Positions 31,175-41,361 of a stretch of 42,542 nucleotides of DNA are shown here, in pieces (the first letter of the stretch is position 1; every line of letters begins with the position of its first letter). This DNA comes from Chara braunii. Taxonomy: Eukaryota > Streptophyta > Charophyceae > Charales > Characeae. The stretch is taken from positions 547,518 to 590,059 of the forward strand of contig BFEA01000492.1 in NCBI GenBank assembly GCA_003427395.1, given 5' to 3'. The translations under genes and the position numbers were made by a program. Under the pieces are notes generated by a model. That model saw only the letters and a list, made by a program, of their open reading frames with translations. It had not been told where the DNA came from and searched no databases.

Positions 31175-31230
<56 letters not shown>
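31175..31230 (+). repeat. (CA)n microsatellite
   Basis: About 28 CA units directly right of the hammerhead unit. It is complementary to the (TG)n run at 30890-30946, so the two could pair in a transcript. Confidence 0.97.
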
Positions 31231-31236
<6 letters not shown>

Positions 31237-31257
31237 GTGCGGCCAAAAACAAACCTC

Positions 31258-31440
31258 GTATGGGATCAATTCGATTGGAATCGCGTCAATCAATAGATTC
31301 CATAGATTTGATAGATTCAATAGATTCAATAGATTCAATAGATTCGATCGATTCTATCGTAATGGTTCCAATTGATTCCAATCGAATTGATGGATTCAAT
31401 TCGAATCGCATCGCTTCCATAGAATCTATCGAAGGATGAT
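31258..31440. repeat. ATAGATTCA/ATTGGAATC minisatellite, right block
   Basis: Contains several units of ATAGATTCA plus GATTGGAATCG-type words like the block at 30680-30840. Both blocks end in TTGGAGTTCTTTT, the right one at 31440-31452. Confidence 0.85.
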
Positions 31441-31501
31441 TGGAGTTCTTTTACTTTTTTTTGCCAAATCAAAAAAAAATTATAGATTTTATTAGATTGT
31501 T

Positions 31502-31533
<32 letters not shown>

Positions 31534-31534
31534 N

Positions 31535-32295
31535 CCGGACCTGCGGAGTGTCAGCCATAGCTGGGACTGACACTGTACTCTGACAGCAGGTGGGGCTGTT
31601 CAGAGGTCTGGGCTACGTGAGGTCTGCTGGAGGCGACCCTCCTCCGGAGTAGGGTTACAAGGTATGCGGCACTGCAGCCATAGCTGCAGCTTCTTCCTCA
31701 GAGATCATCTTGTCAGGAGAGGTGCGGCTGCTTCAGACTTCCACCCGGGAAGTCAACCGGCACTTCATTATCATCAGGCACTGTGGCGCTGGTCTTCTTC
31801 TTCATCCTCTGAGTGGCGCTTGGCCTCAGAGGCCTGTTTCAGGGTGGCGCTTCCCTCTGGAGGCAGTATCTGGGTGGCGCTTGGTGTTTCAGGGACTCAG
31901 GGGTGTAGTTAGCGGTTACTCAGGGTTGGGGAGTGAAGCGCTGCTCAATTCTGAGCAGCGCACCATAGTTCTGGGGTTATCCTGACAATTCGAGACTCTG
32001 AGTGTAATAAACAGAGTTGATACTGGGTGTGAACTATCTTTGCTTCATTGTTTTTCGTATGTGATCTACTCGGCTTTCCTTTGTGACTGGTTGTGAGGAC
32101 TCTGTGGAGCGATTTGCACTGTCAGTGCTTTCTGTCATATCACATGGTCAAGTCTTCTGCTGTGTTTCTCTCTCTCTGTGCGGTGTGATTCTCCCATCCT
32201 CTCCCATTCCTTCTGTGTATGTATGGGCATACCTGGAAGTCTATGTGTGTGAGTATTGGTCATTTGACAACAAGCAACCAGGTTCATAACACAGA
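31535..32295 (+). other. Possible LTR or retroelement end
   Basis: Follows a T tract and a single N. It holds four spaced copies of GTGGCGCT (31778-31892), an AATAAA poly(A)-type signal at 32007, and ends CCAGGTTCATAACA. The shape recalls an LTR, but no second copy, primer site or coding region confirms it. Confidence 0.25.
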
Positions 32296-33084
32296 TCTGC
32301 CACATCCAACGGGCATGCCAAGCTGTTCAACCCCACCCGTGGTATCAAAGGACCAGCGATGAAGCACTCGTCCGAAGTGATGCCGCAGGCGGCGGCACAG
32401 CACACGTATCAACCGTATGCGCACATCCTCGGACAAGATGAAAGGAGAATCAACCCGCGAGGGTCCTACATATACTGAGTGTACACCTCTATTCCCGCCT
32501 GTCTGGAAGCCTGAAGCACCAATATGTGTCCCACGGACCGCTTTTTGGCGACAGATGTAGCAAGCCCCAGGAAGCAGGTACCGCAAGGTAGTCGCGACAT
32601 GAATTATGCACGAAAAAGCGCACAGGTACTGAGGCAAAGGTGTACACCCTATTATCCCAACCGGACCGAAGCAAAACTCCAACGAACGTGGCCGGAAAAG
32701 GGAGGAGGTGCCCCCCCAAGAAAGCGAAGAAAAGTATTTAAAAAATGCCCGCCAAAAGTCGATGTCCCCAACACCATCCGAAAGGGAACAAATGCAGAAA
32801 ATGTAAAGTGTAGAAAATGTAAAAGATGCCGCGAGATCCTTAGGCAAGAGAACAAACAGAAGCGCATTTGAAGAAACCCGGCCTTACTGGCTTAACAGGC
32901 CAACAGGCCTGCTTGGTAAACAAGCTAAGTCCCATGAAGCAGTAATTAGCCTCGTCAGCCATAACTTGGCCGCCACTGCCCGCCATATCTATCTTTTTTT
33001 TTTTTTTTTTTTTTTGGGACACCAGATCTATCTCGCATAGCTAGCCGATTAACAATTTGAAGAGAAGTTAACCTAAAAAAGGGG

Positions 33085-33242
33085 TTAAACCACCAGTACT
33101 TCCTAGAGTCGTGCCCATTAACGCGCCACTATTTTAGGAAACGTACGGGCTACTACAGGAGCGCCCAAATTCATCCGACTTGAAACGTTTCTACTCTATT
33201 TTTTTCCGCGGCCAATAGCTGGGCCAAGTACTGGTGGTTTAA
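33085..33242. mobile_element. 158-bp MITE with 17-bp perfect terminal inverted repeats
   Basis: Left end TTAAACCACCAGTACTT (33085-33101) and right end AAGTACTGGTGGTTTAA (33226-33242) are perfect reverse complements. The interior matches 2845-2970. No ORF. Ends in TTAA or TAA suggest a TTAA- or TWA-targeting superfamily (piggyBac- or Harbinger-type); this is inference. Confidence 0.8.
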
Positions 33243-33388
33243 GACTACGTAGTCTACCAGAGTGGCCCAGGACCACTTGCCCGGCGGGGCGAAAAAAATA
33301 AAAATCCATGTGCAGCCCTTAGGGATCAGTCAACCCCAAGGTAAAAACGCAATGTCCATGGCCCCAGAGATTGTAAATCTGTTTCTAA

Positions 33389-33510
33389 GGGATGCTGGAC
33401 CCGGTTTCCAGCAGGTGACGCTCCCCACCAATAGATGGAGCAGCCCGAATGGTTTTCCAAAAAAATAAACAAATAAATAAATCAAAATAAAAAATAATTT
33501 AATTTTTATT
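33389..33510 (+). mobile_element. Retroposon of the hairpin-tail family, + strand
   Basis: GGGATGCTGGACCC, hairpin GCTGGA/TCCAGC with loop CCCGGTT (33394-33412), CTCCCCACCAATAGATGG, then an A-rich AAATAA tail to about 33510. Confidence 0.75.
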
Positions 33511-34190
33511 TTAAATGTCTAGGCTACCAGAGTGGCCTGGGTCCACTTGCCCAGCCGGGCCAAAAACGAAAAAAAAAAAAAAGAAAAAAAAGCGGTAACG
33601 CTGCGCTAACGCACCGTCACTGCGACGCACAGGCAGCGGGGGATCGCACAGGGGTAGTGAAATTGGCTGCGCCTAGCCAGAGCTTGCTGTTGGGAATGGT
33701 GGGAGCGGAGAGGCGATAGAGCGTGTGGGCGCTGAGGTGGACACCGCTTCGAGGGGGCATAACCATGCACCTGCCATGACTGGTCTTGGCCGACGACAGT
33801 CGGTGATCCTTGTTTGACCGAGGAAGGAAGGGGGAGATGTGGGGTCGGTCAGCGGGCAGGATCTGCGCGTCGTGCATATCTGTATTATCACCTGATCAGG
33901 GGCTTTGCCCTCTGATTATAGATACGGAACACGGTTGACCTGCCGGTGCAGTTGCAACTTTTCTGGGCGAGAAGCTGGAGATGGGGACACGAGTACATCT
34001 ATCAAACGCCGACTTCCGGGAGAAAGACAACAGACTTCATACTGAAACCGGTATCGCCCACTGTCGATGACAACGGGCTTCAAGCCGCGATCAGGGTTGT
34101 CCATGGTTGCTGATGTTCCTACTTCGGGCGTGATGGGACTCAGGGCATTGTCCGTGAATTTTTCGATAGAATGTTGATTGCAATCTTACT
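33511..34190. other. No recognised feature
   Basis: GC-moderate sequence with several overlapping short open frames on the - strand (for example 33877-33617). No family motif, repeat or structure is seen. Confidence 0.4.
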
Positions 34191-34212
34191 GGCTTATATT
34201 GCGGTTGGTATC

Positions 34213-34412
34213 TAGGGTTTGATGTCAATTTTTGTTACCTTTTATGGTTGCTTGTGTTGTGCTGTTCTTTCTGTTTTGAGGATGGGAGTATTAATCGGTG
34301 TTCGCGTGATAGCTAGGGTTTGGTGTCGTTTGACCGTTTTCTTATAGTTTGTGCTGTGTTGTTCTTTTGTCTTAAGGTTGGGAGTGTTCATCGGTGTAGA
34401 GATAGCAGTTGG
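34213..34412 (+). repeat. Degenerate ~100-bp tandem duplication
   Basis: Unit 1 (34213-34312) starts TAGGGTTTGATGTC and unit 2 (34313-34412) starts TAGGGTTTGGTGTC. Both contain GTGCTGTTCTTTYTG-type and GGGAGTRTTMATCGGTG text. Confidence 0.65.
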
Positions 34413-34770
34413 TGCTTCGAATTGCTGGTGGTGGTCGACTGGTTGTGGGATACTAATTGGAATATTGGAAAACGAAAACAGAGATGGTGTTTCTAAAACC
34501 AGTTGTGATTGTGAGCAATTAGTAGATACTAATTAGGTATTGGGGGATGGTAATCCAATTAGTTGGTTTGAAGGTTAGTGGTATTACGATTGAAGTTTGA
34601 TGGCTTGTGGACGAGGTTTAGTACTATTTGTTTTTTTGAATTACGGGGTTGTGAGTTTCGTTTTGGGGTTGTGCTTGAGATAGGATAGGATGTGCTGATT
34701 GAGTTTTGGCCAGCGGTCGGGATAGGTTTGGCCGGGAGTGCCTTGCTTAGCCCATTTGACCGCTGATTTC

Positions 34771-34870
34771 ATGTAAGGGACGCCGGGCCCGCTTCCCGGT
34801 TATTATTAAAAAAAAATAAAAAATTACAAGAAATAAATAATAAATAAATAAATTAAAAAAAAAAGATTTT
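34771..34870 (+). mobile_element. Divergent hairpin-tail retroposon with A-rich end
   Basis: TGTAAGGGACGCC leads into hairpin GCCGGG/CCCGGT with loop CCCGCTT (34782-34800), then TTATT and an AAATAA-rich tail. The stem is different from the LINE A stem but still pairs. A relative in opposite orientation is at 35135-35212. Confidence 0.7.
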
Positions 34871-34953
34871 TTAATTTAAAATTTTAAAATTTTATTTTAA
34901 ATTTGGTAAAGAATTTAGTTTTCTTCATAACATAGTTTTTTTTTGGATTTTTT

Positions 34954-34957
<4 letters not shown>

Positions 34958-35010
<53 letters not shown>
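34958..35010. repeat. Poly(T) tract
   Basis: Uninterrupted run of about 50 T preceding GATGGGACCTCCCC. Probably the tail of a - strand retroposon. Confidence 0.9.
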
Positions 35011-35011
<1 letters not shown>

Positions 35012-35134
35012 ATGGGACCTCCCCTGGTCCTTGCATGGCCGGGCCGCCCAGGAAAAGAGGGTGACCCGGCCGGCCCAGGCGGTAGCCTAGTTAAATGTGG
35101 TAAATAATTTCTTTTCTTTTTTTCTCTGATTTTT

Positions 35135-35212
35135 TTTTTTTTTTTTTTTCAAAGGAAGAAGACACCATTCCATTATATGCCGGAAAACGGGTCTGGCGTC
35201 CCTTACATATAA
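35135..35212 (-). mobile_element. Divergent hairpin-tail retroposon with poly(A)
   Basis: On -: TATGTAAGGGACGCC, hairpin GCCAGA/TCCGGC with loop CCCGTTT and one A/C mismatch (35197-35179), then text ending in an A tract (35151-35131). Confidence 0.65.
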
Positions 35213-35459
35213 ACCGCAGCCATACAGGGCTGGGAAAAGAACTCCCGACCAATCCCATCCCCGACTGCAGCCAAGAAATCAGGCAACGTTGCTCAAACCC
35301 TAGCTGCCACTAACTACTTATTTGAAAGCAGATGCAATTCAGAAAAAAATTCGAATCTAGCACTACTAAACTTAGTATCTCCTAATTACTCATTAATCCT
35401 AATACGCTAATTAAACAATTTTATTGTTATTATATTTTTTTGAGAAAAAACGCCCCCTG

Positions 35460-37910
35460 GAATGTTAGTGGTGCTGATACGAGCAGGCACCACTAGCATC
35501 CGGGGAGAGGCTCCATCTATTGGTGGGGAGCAGCATCTGCTGGAAAGCGGGTCCAGCGTCCCATATACAGTAATGATGAATATAAGCAGAACAAAGGAGA
35601 AGCCTGCCAGCATTGATTGCTCTGGATCCCAGAGGATTGACTGTGCAGGTTTGTTCTCCAAAGGATTGGCTAGACAGACTTCTTCTGAGGGGAGGGGAAA
35701 ACCTCTTCACCCTGAAGCGGGCGCCAGGAATCTGCGACAGTAAAGCTGGTTTCTCCCTCTCTCCCATACCAATCCAGACCTACCACACAGTTGGAGGGAG
35801 GGGGGAAGGGGTCGGGGAAATCGAGAGCGGGTCTCAAGGGAATTGCGGGATCAATCTTGGTCCACTCATGAAACAGGAGCCGGTAGTCTCTCGCCATGCC
35901 TTCCCCCCCTTGTCCCTCCCCTGGGTCACCTTGTCCCCCATTCCATTCCACTTTCCCGATCCTCCCCCCCTTTTCCCCACCAAGCCAGCTCAAGCTCAAC
36001 TCCTTGATTTTCTGTAAAATGTCTTTGGGTGAGTGTAGTAGCTGGATTCGTGACTTGACTCTTTCCCATTGTTCTCTTATTTCAGTTTGGATCTGCTGTT
36101 GAATACTTTCCGTGAACTCCGGGCCGTCCAGCCTAGCTCTTTCCATTTCGTAAATGCAGCGCCTTCGCCAGAGGGCCCAGAGCACCGCCCTGCGGCCTAC
36201 TTTGAACAGATTACTTGTGAAATCATCTATCTGGTCTGCAGGGAGGACTTCGCACAGCAAGGCTTTCCAACCCCAAGGCCATCGGATCTGGGTCTCTAGT
36301 TGGTCCCATATTCTATCCCACCATCTGCACAACCACACAACTCCCGGGCATTGGAGAAAGATGTGTTCTATTGTTTCAGGTATCTTCCTGGAAGGGAACG
36401 CGTCGGTGCAAAGCCTACACCAGGGGAGGGCTTGCCCCCGCTGTTCCAGGTTTGTCCTGTCTATTATCCAATCGTTTGTCGACAAGCAGCGGTGTTCTAT
36501 CTACCATTGCAGTGAGGCAAATTTTGCTGGTTTTTCCTTGACCAGCCTGAACCATTTTATTCCCCTGAGCTTATTCTTGTCGATATTCAGGTGGTCCATC
36601 CAGCGTGCCTCCACCCGATCCCGAAGGTTTATTCTCAGTCTAAGGAGTCCATAGGTCGATTTAACTGTGAGGCCGTATAACGATTTTGTGACCTTCCTGC
36701 CCTTCCCTGCAGCTGTTGTCCATGTCCATTCCAAGGGTTCCAGGGCGAGCTGGTGGATCGGGGTTTGGGGGCAGTAGGCGATGCTTTGTCCGTTTTCTTG
36801 GAGAACTCTGATTCTGAAGAGGTATTCTTTCTGGCACAGAATTGTCTCTTTTGGGGGAGTTCTTTGGAGAATGTTATTCCATCCGATTTGGAAGAGGTCG
36901 ACCCTTACCGATCCGTCTGGATCACAGTGCACTATGTTGCCCACCAGGCTTGGGCGATCCCTCACCGCCACCCAGTCTGATTTTTGGAGGGTTGGGCCTT
37001 TCCTTAAGATTCTCCCCCAAGACAGGGGGATCATGTCAACTAAGGTGTCCAAAGCGTCCTCCGGCCGATGATAGCAGTGCAGTCCCTCTCTCAGCTTGAT
37101 CGGGTCGATCCAGTTTCTTTGATCCTTGTCCTATATATCTCCTATCCTAGTTACCCCCCGCCTCACCCAGCCAAGCCATGGGGTGTCCATGCAATGGAGG
37201 GTTTGCCCTCTTGGATCAGTTATCCATCTATTCCCAAAGAGCGGCTGTTGTACCACCTCTTCCCATCTCTCTGGTGGGGTCTTATCCGGCAGGGGAAGGC
37301 TTCTCCACGTTTTCAGGAGGTCCGGCCAGAACGGGTCGTTGCGCAGGTCAGCCCTTGTTGCTTGTCTAGCTGGAGTGGGACAGTGTTGTTGTTGTACGGT
37401 CCTTTTGGGGATGGGTCATCCCCTGTTTTCCAGCCACATCAACGGGTTTTTCTCGTCCCCTTTCTGCAGTGCAAGGCGGGCGATCTGTTCTAGGGCTAAC
37501 CCTTTCCATGGGGTGTCTTGACAGAAAAGCAGCCGTTTTAGCCACTGCAGCGCTAGTGCCTTCGTTTGCAACGCTGGATCTAATATGCCCAGGCCTCCGC
37601 TTGCTTTAGGTTGAATTAAAGAATGCCAAGCTACTTTGCTGATCGCGTTATGCTCCTCGTGGTCTCCCCTCCACAGGAAGGTTGCGACCAGTCGCTGCAG
37701 GGGGCGCAGGGTGCCCTTATCTAAGGCCCAGATGGCAGACTTGTACCACAGGGAGGCAAGAATCACATTATTAATTATTAGCGCGTGCCCTATCAGCGAG
37801 GTGTGTTTGTTCTTCCATTGTGTCATCTTTTCCCGAGGCGGGCCCGAAATCCATTCATTATTAGTGGTGGGCCTTCCTTCTGCTGACATGAGCACCCCCA
37901 ACACCCTAGA
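35460..37910 (-). mobile_element. LINE C: 5'-truncated L1-type LINE (~2.4 kb)
   Basis: Same family as LINE A. From right to left it holds the post-RT region (VLMSAEGRPTTNNEWISG at 37904 to WLENRG), the middle part (LALEPLEWTWTT, VEARWMDHLNID), the zf-RVT domain and the 3' UTR with CAGCATTGATTG near 35606. It ends in the tail unit 35562-35460 with hairpin at 35557-35539 (GCTGGA/TCCAGC, loop CCCGCTT) and an A-rich tail to about 35425. The 5' break near 37910 leaves no RT catalytic core. Confidence 0.88.
35670..37904 (-). pseudogene. LINE C ORF2 C-terminal part with zf-RVT domain
   Basis: Three long segments in different frames: 37904-37416, 37052-36501 and 36485-35670. The last is open for 271 codons and has the zinc-binding pattern LPWCRLC...ETIEHIFLQC and a W-rich helix (VVWLCRWWDRIWDQL). 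It ends with DYRLLFHEWTKIDPAIPLRPALDFPDPFPP, which aligns with the end of LINE A ORF2. This copy is better preserved than LINE A here. Confidence 0.85.
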
Positions 37911-38095
37911 CCTATTTTGCGTTCTTATCCTTTTTTTGTGTACACAGCTGTTGTTACTGTTGTTTTGTTGTTAGGTTGTTCGCTGTGCACACTGTTGTCA
38001 TTACTACTTGTTTTTTTGTTGATAGTGAACCGAACATAGGAGGCAGGCAACCTAACCAATCCTGCAGAGAGCCCCACCGACACAAGAGTCCTACT

Positions 38096-38420
38096 AGCAC
38101 CGGCCATAGACTGTACTAAGTATCTCTATCATCAACTGTTCCTCGTTCCATAGGCAGTCTGTAGGGTCCTAATTCAGGCAGACATCGACCGTGGATTGTA
38201 CTAAGTCTCACTATTATCAACCGTTCCTATTCCATGGGCGAGCTGTCCTAAGGGGAACCCTCATCCTAACCCCTCTCGTGCCTAGTGGCTGAACCCCCCA
38301 GATCTCCAGCTAGCAACGGGTTCCCCTACTCTAATCTTGCCCCAAGAAACCTACCGACAGCGACCACAGTCTGTACTAAGTCTCACTCTCATTACCCGTT
38401 CCTGATTCTATGGGTGGTGT
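38096..38420 (+). repeat. Three dispersed copies of a ~65-bp unit
   Basis: Units near 38099-38163, 38185-38248 and 38356-38421 share CTGTACTAAGT, CTCACT-type text, CCGTTCCT and TTCCATGGGCGG-type ends. They are separated by unrelated 20-110 bp. Confidence 0.65.
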
Positions 38421-38776
38421 GTAATGTCTCTTGGTCCTGCATCCCACTACGTGAGCGAGTTTGAACACACGAACTCATCCGTGCAATCTACTATCGAACC
38501 TACTGAGCTACTGTGGAAACTGAACGATTTGTGCGCAAAATCGGACTGGGAGGCAAACGAACAATCATCCCCAAGTATGCAAGCACGCAAAGAACCACTA
38601 GAACCAAGAGCATTAGGCAAACATCCGACAGCCCAAACCCATCATACAACAACAATGGACTAAGACCCCTGGGTGGTGTGCAAGCAATGTCTGTAATAGC
38701 TTACTTGCGTCAGCCTAGGGGGGCGTTGCAGATGGGTATATGTTATGTAAACGTCTACCGGTGTCCATGCGCATGG

Positions 38777-38857
38777 ATGCAAGGTTTTGAACCCACAACC
38801 TTAAGCCAGATTCTGCCAGAATGCGCATTTCCAACAGGTGCCCTAACCACTGCCAAA
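38777..38857 (-). repeat. tRNA-like sequence (SINE head or tRNA pseudogene)
   Basis: On -: TGGCAGTGGTTAGGGCACC resembles an A box (38856-38838), and GGGTTCAAAACC matches a B box (38794-38783). The 40-odd bases between include a long variable-arm-like segment, as in tRNA-Ser or tRNA-Leu. The acceptor stem does not pair well, so it is not a functional tRNA. Next to it, AAAGAAGAAAATAAAGGTG (38855-38873) repeats text found left of the first hammerhead unit (30857-30874). Confidence 0.6.
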
Positions 38858-38984
38858 GAAGAAAATAAAGGTGGTTCTCTTACCACCATCGGGATAGAGG
38901 TCTTGCAGAAGGTTTTTTCATTAAAAAAGAAAAGAAAAAAAAAAAGGCGCGAGCACTTTGGGGAGGGAGAAAGAGATCTCTGAC

Positions 38985-38996
38985 TGTGTGTGTGTA

Positions 38997-39030
<34 letters not shown>

Positions 39031-39135
39031 TAAAAAGAACGCCAGAACTTACCTCCAAAGGATGACGCGGATTCCTGCACACCAGTATTTCAATCGAATG
39101 TCTGGCGTTCAGATGCCATGGAACATGCGTGCCTG

Positions 39136-39217
<82 letters not shown>
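38985..39217 (+). repeat. (TG)n and (GA)n microsatellites
   Basis: (TG)n at 38985-39012 passes into (AG)n to 39030. A second, uninterrupted (GA)n of about 39 units lies at 39140-39217. Confidence 0.97.
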
Positions 39218-39221
<4 letters not shown>

Positions 39222-39661
39222 AGGCATGTGCCCAAGGCGCAAGGCGGGAAGGCCCGAGGCGTGCAGGCCACACTGTAACAGGCAGTCCCTGTACGGACAC
39301 TGGACGCTTGAAGTTTTTTTGTTTTTTTTTCAATAGCGCCCACCTGTTTCCATACTATCGGTTTCAATTCAAGGCCTTCCTGCTGCCACGGACGCAAACA
39401 AGTTCATGAGTGGGCTTGCGCGGGCCCATTTAATTGTTTGCAGGCCACCCCCAGTCCGACCCTGCCCCGATCTTGCCTTTTGCCACTTAAGGTGACTAGT
39501 TTGTTTTCAGCACGGCTGGGGCAGTGTATTGGTGGTTTAAGGCCAACACTCTCCCAAACACCACTCACAGCTCACACACATATCCATGGCTGAGTGGGTG
39601 CGTAGAGTGGGTTTTGTGGCTTTGACAGATTAGGGCTTACTGTTGTTCTTGTCAGGGGTTA

Positions 39662-39865
39662 GGACCGAAAGTCTCCTAGGATTGTTGGCCTTTCTCAGGG
39701 GTATCCTTAACTCCGGGCGATGTGGCGAGGTTTTATCAGTCAGTCTAATACGTCCTCGGCAGGCTGTCGGTGTTCAACCTTCTGATAAGTCTGTGAAAGT
39801 CCAACGAAACAGTCTGCCTCAGTCATCCTTATTCGGCGGAGTTGTGTACAGCGAACATGATTACA
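39662..39865 (+). mobile_element. Hammerhead-bearing repeat, copy 2
   Basis: Homologous to 30947-31174 in the same orientation: GGACCGAAAGTCT, CTAGGATTG, CGATGTGGCGAGG and TCAGTCAGTC before the ribozyme, GTGTACAGCGAACATGA after it. No ORF is present. Confidence 0.6.
39758..39818 (+). ncRNA. Hammerhead ribozyme copy with a mutated core
   Basis: Core reads CTGATAA (39782-39788) instead of CTGATGA: the G8 position is A. Helix II is weakened (GTCTG/CCAAC). GAAA at 39806-39809 is kept. Helix III is long, GGCAGGCTG (39758-39766) with CAGTCTGCC (39810-39818), including one G-T pair. Cleavage triplet GTC follows. The G8 change should abolish cleavage. Confidence 0.75.
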
Positions 39866-39878
39866 CACTCGGATGATC

Positions 39879-40221
39879 CGTGGTGGCCAAAAACCCTACC
39901 AGTACCGTCCAAGGGGAGCAAGCCAACTATTTCAGTTGGTTTCCAACAAGTGTGCCCCAGGCGGTCAGTGGGTATTGAACCCACGGCCTCTTGAATGACA
40001 CTTGCGTGCCTAACCAACAAAGCTAGGCCGCTTGCTCTTTTTTCACTCACACCCGTGATGGCCAAAGATCCTACCAATACCGCCCAAGGGGAGCAAGCCA
40101 ACTATCTCAGCTGGTTCACATCAAGCGTGCCCCAGGCGGTTAGTGGGTATTGAACATGTGTCCTCCTTAATGCCGTTTGCATGTCTAACGAACAGAGTTA
40201 GGCCGCTTGCTCTTTTTTTTC
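39879..40221 (-). mobile_element. Tandem dimer of a tRNA-derived SINE
   Basis: Two ~170-bp copies (39879-40048 and 40049-40221). On -, each starts AGAGCAAGCGGCC. The copy at 39879-40048 has a good A box TAGCTTTGTTGGTTAGG (40025-40009) and B box GGGTTCAATACC (39982-39971). The other has decayed boxes (ACATGTTCAATACC). Both continue with GCCTGGGGCAC, AGTTGGCTTGCTCCCC and GGTA(C/T)TGGTAGG. A short A run separates the copies. This is the classic Pol III SINE plan. Confidence 0.8.
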
Positions 40222-40408
40222 GAAATAACTACAGCGGGATTATACTTTTCAGTTTCCAGTTTTTTTTTTTTTTTTTTTTTAAACAATGGACAATAACCAT
40301 CATTTCGAAAAATCCCTTTTTGCTCACTTGCCGCATATTTGTAAAATCAATTGAGACAGACTCATCAGGTGAAGAGGAAACAGATAAGGGTTTCAACCAG
40401 GGTTGTCA

Positions 40409-40580
40409 CCCGGGGATCCCCGGGGTCCGAGCCGGGGTGGGGTTTGACCCCCGGACCCCCGCCTCGGGGATCCCCCGACCCTCGCCTCCGCCATAACACC
40501 CCTGCCCTTGCCCCAACCCCGGCACCCCCGCCCCGGCCCCTGCACCCCCGCCCGCACCCCTGCACTACCGTCCTCGCACC
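40409..40580. repeat. CCCCGG/CCCCGCC low-complexity tract
   Basis: C-rich sequence of CCCCGGG, ACCCCCG and CCCGCCC words. Open frames on both strands are compositional. Confidence 0.85.
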
Positions 40581-41361
40581 CTTGTGACGAACCGATTTCC
40601 GCACCTCGCGATTACCTGCGCGGTAGCGACGAGGGGTCCTAAGCTGGGAAGGATGGGTCAATTACGGGAGATTGGGATGCAAGGGAAATTGCATCAATGT
40701 CCTAGCTTCCTCGTCCTTTTTCGTCATCTTTTCGGATGGTTGGGTTCGGCCCCGGGTGAGCCCCGGGACGATCAATTGGTTAATTGGTTGTGTGAGCGGC
40801 GCGCTGCCATGCGCGCGACTAATAAATGTTGACGCCGCTTCTTTTGTGTCGGTTTCAGACATTTTAGGCGCGGACACCGCGCGGGACTTTTGCTTCGTTC
40901 TTTTTGAAATTTCTTTTTCGAATCTTGTCGAGCCACTATGGCTCTCGGAATTTCGAACTTTCTTTTCGGGATTTGTGTTTTTCGCTTTTTCTGCATTAGA
41001 CAGGAATTTAGGAATTTTGCAATTAGGATTTTTTCTTTGCCGCACGGCGCTTTTTTTGCCTACACGCTTCTCTGTCCGGCTGCAACGGAACTCTGATTAG
41101 TCGGCGCCCTTAATCGTGTGTGTAACTGTAATTTTGGGCGGGCGCCATTGTAACTATATCCTTCTTCTTGTGCATCGTTTTTTCCGCCTTCGTTCCTTCT
41201 TGCTGTGTCTAGCCAGCCTGCGGACTGCATGATCGGATCGATGTGTGGAGAGAGGCAAAGTCCCCCACGCCGCGATCTGGCCATGCAGTACGTAGGCGCT
41301 CCCTCTGCTAATCTCCTTTCTAAGTCCTTGTAATTCCGTGTTCTTCGCGCATGCATGCACG

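Noticed and set aside
32284-32871. Overlapping 187-codon (-) and 115-codon (+) frames
   Set aside because: No family motif on either strand; CRKCKRC in the + frame is too short to call a zinc finger.
31071-39818. The two hammerhead repeats as LTRs of one 8.7-kb element
   Set aside because: Between them lie an independent LINE C, a MITE and SINE-like copies, and the two repeats are too diverged for one insertion.
40361-40400. Third hammerhead ribozyme on the - strand (CTGATGAGTCTGTC)
   Set aside because: No GAAA or pairing helix follows the CTGATGA-like word.
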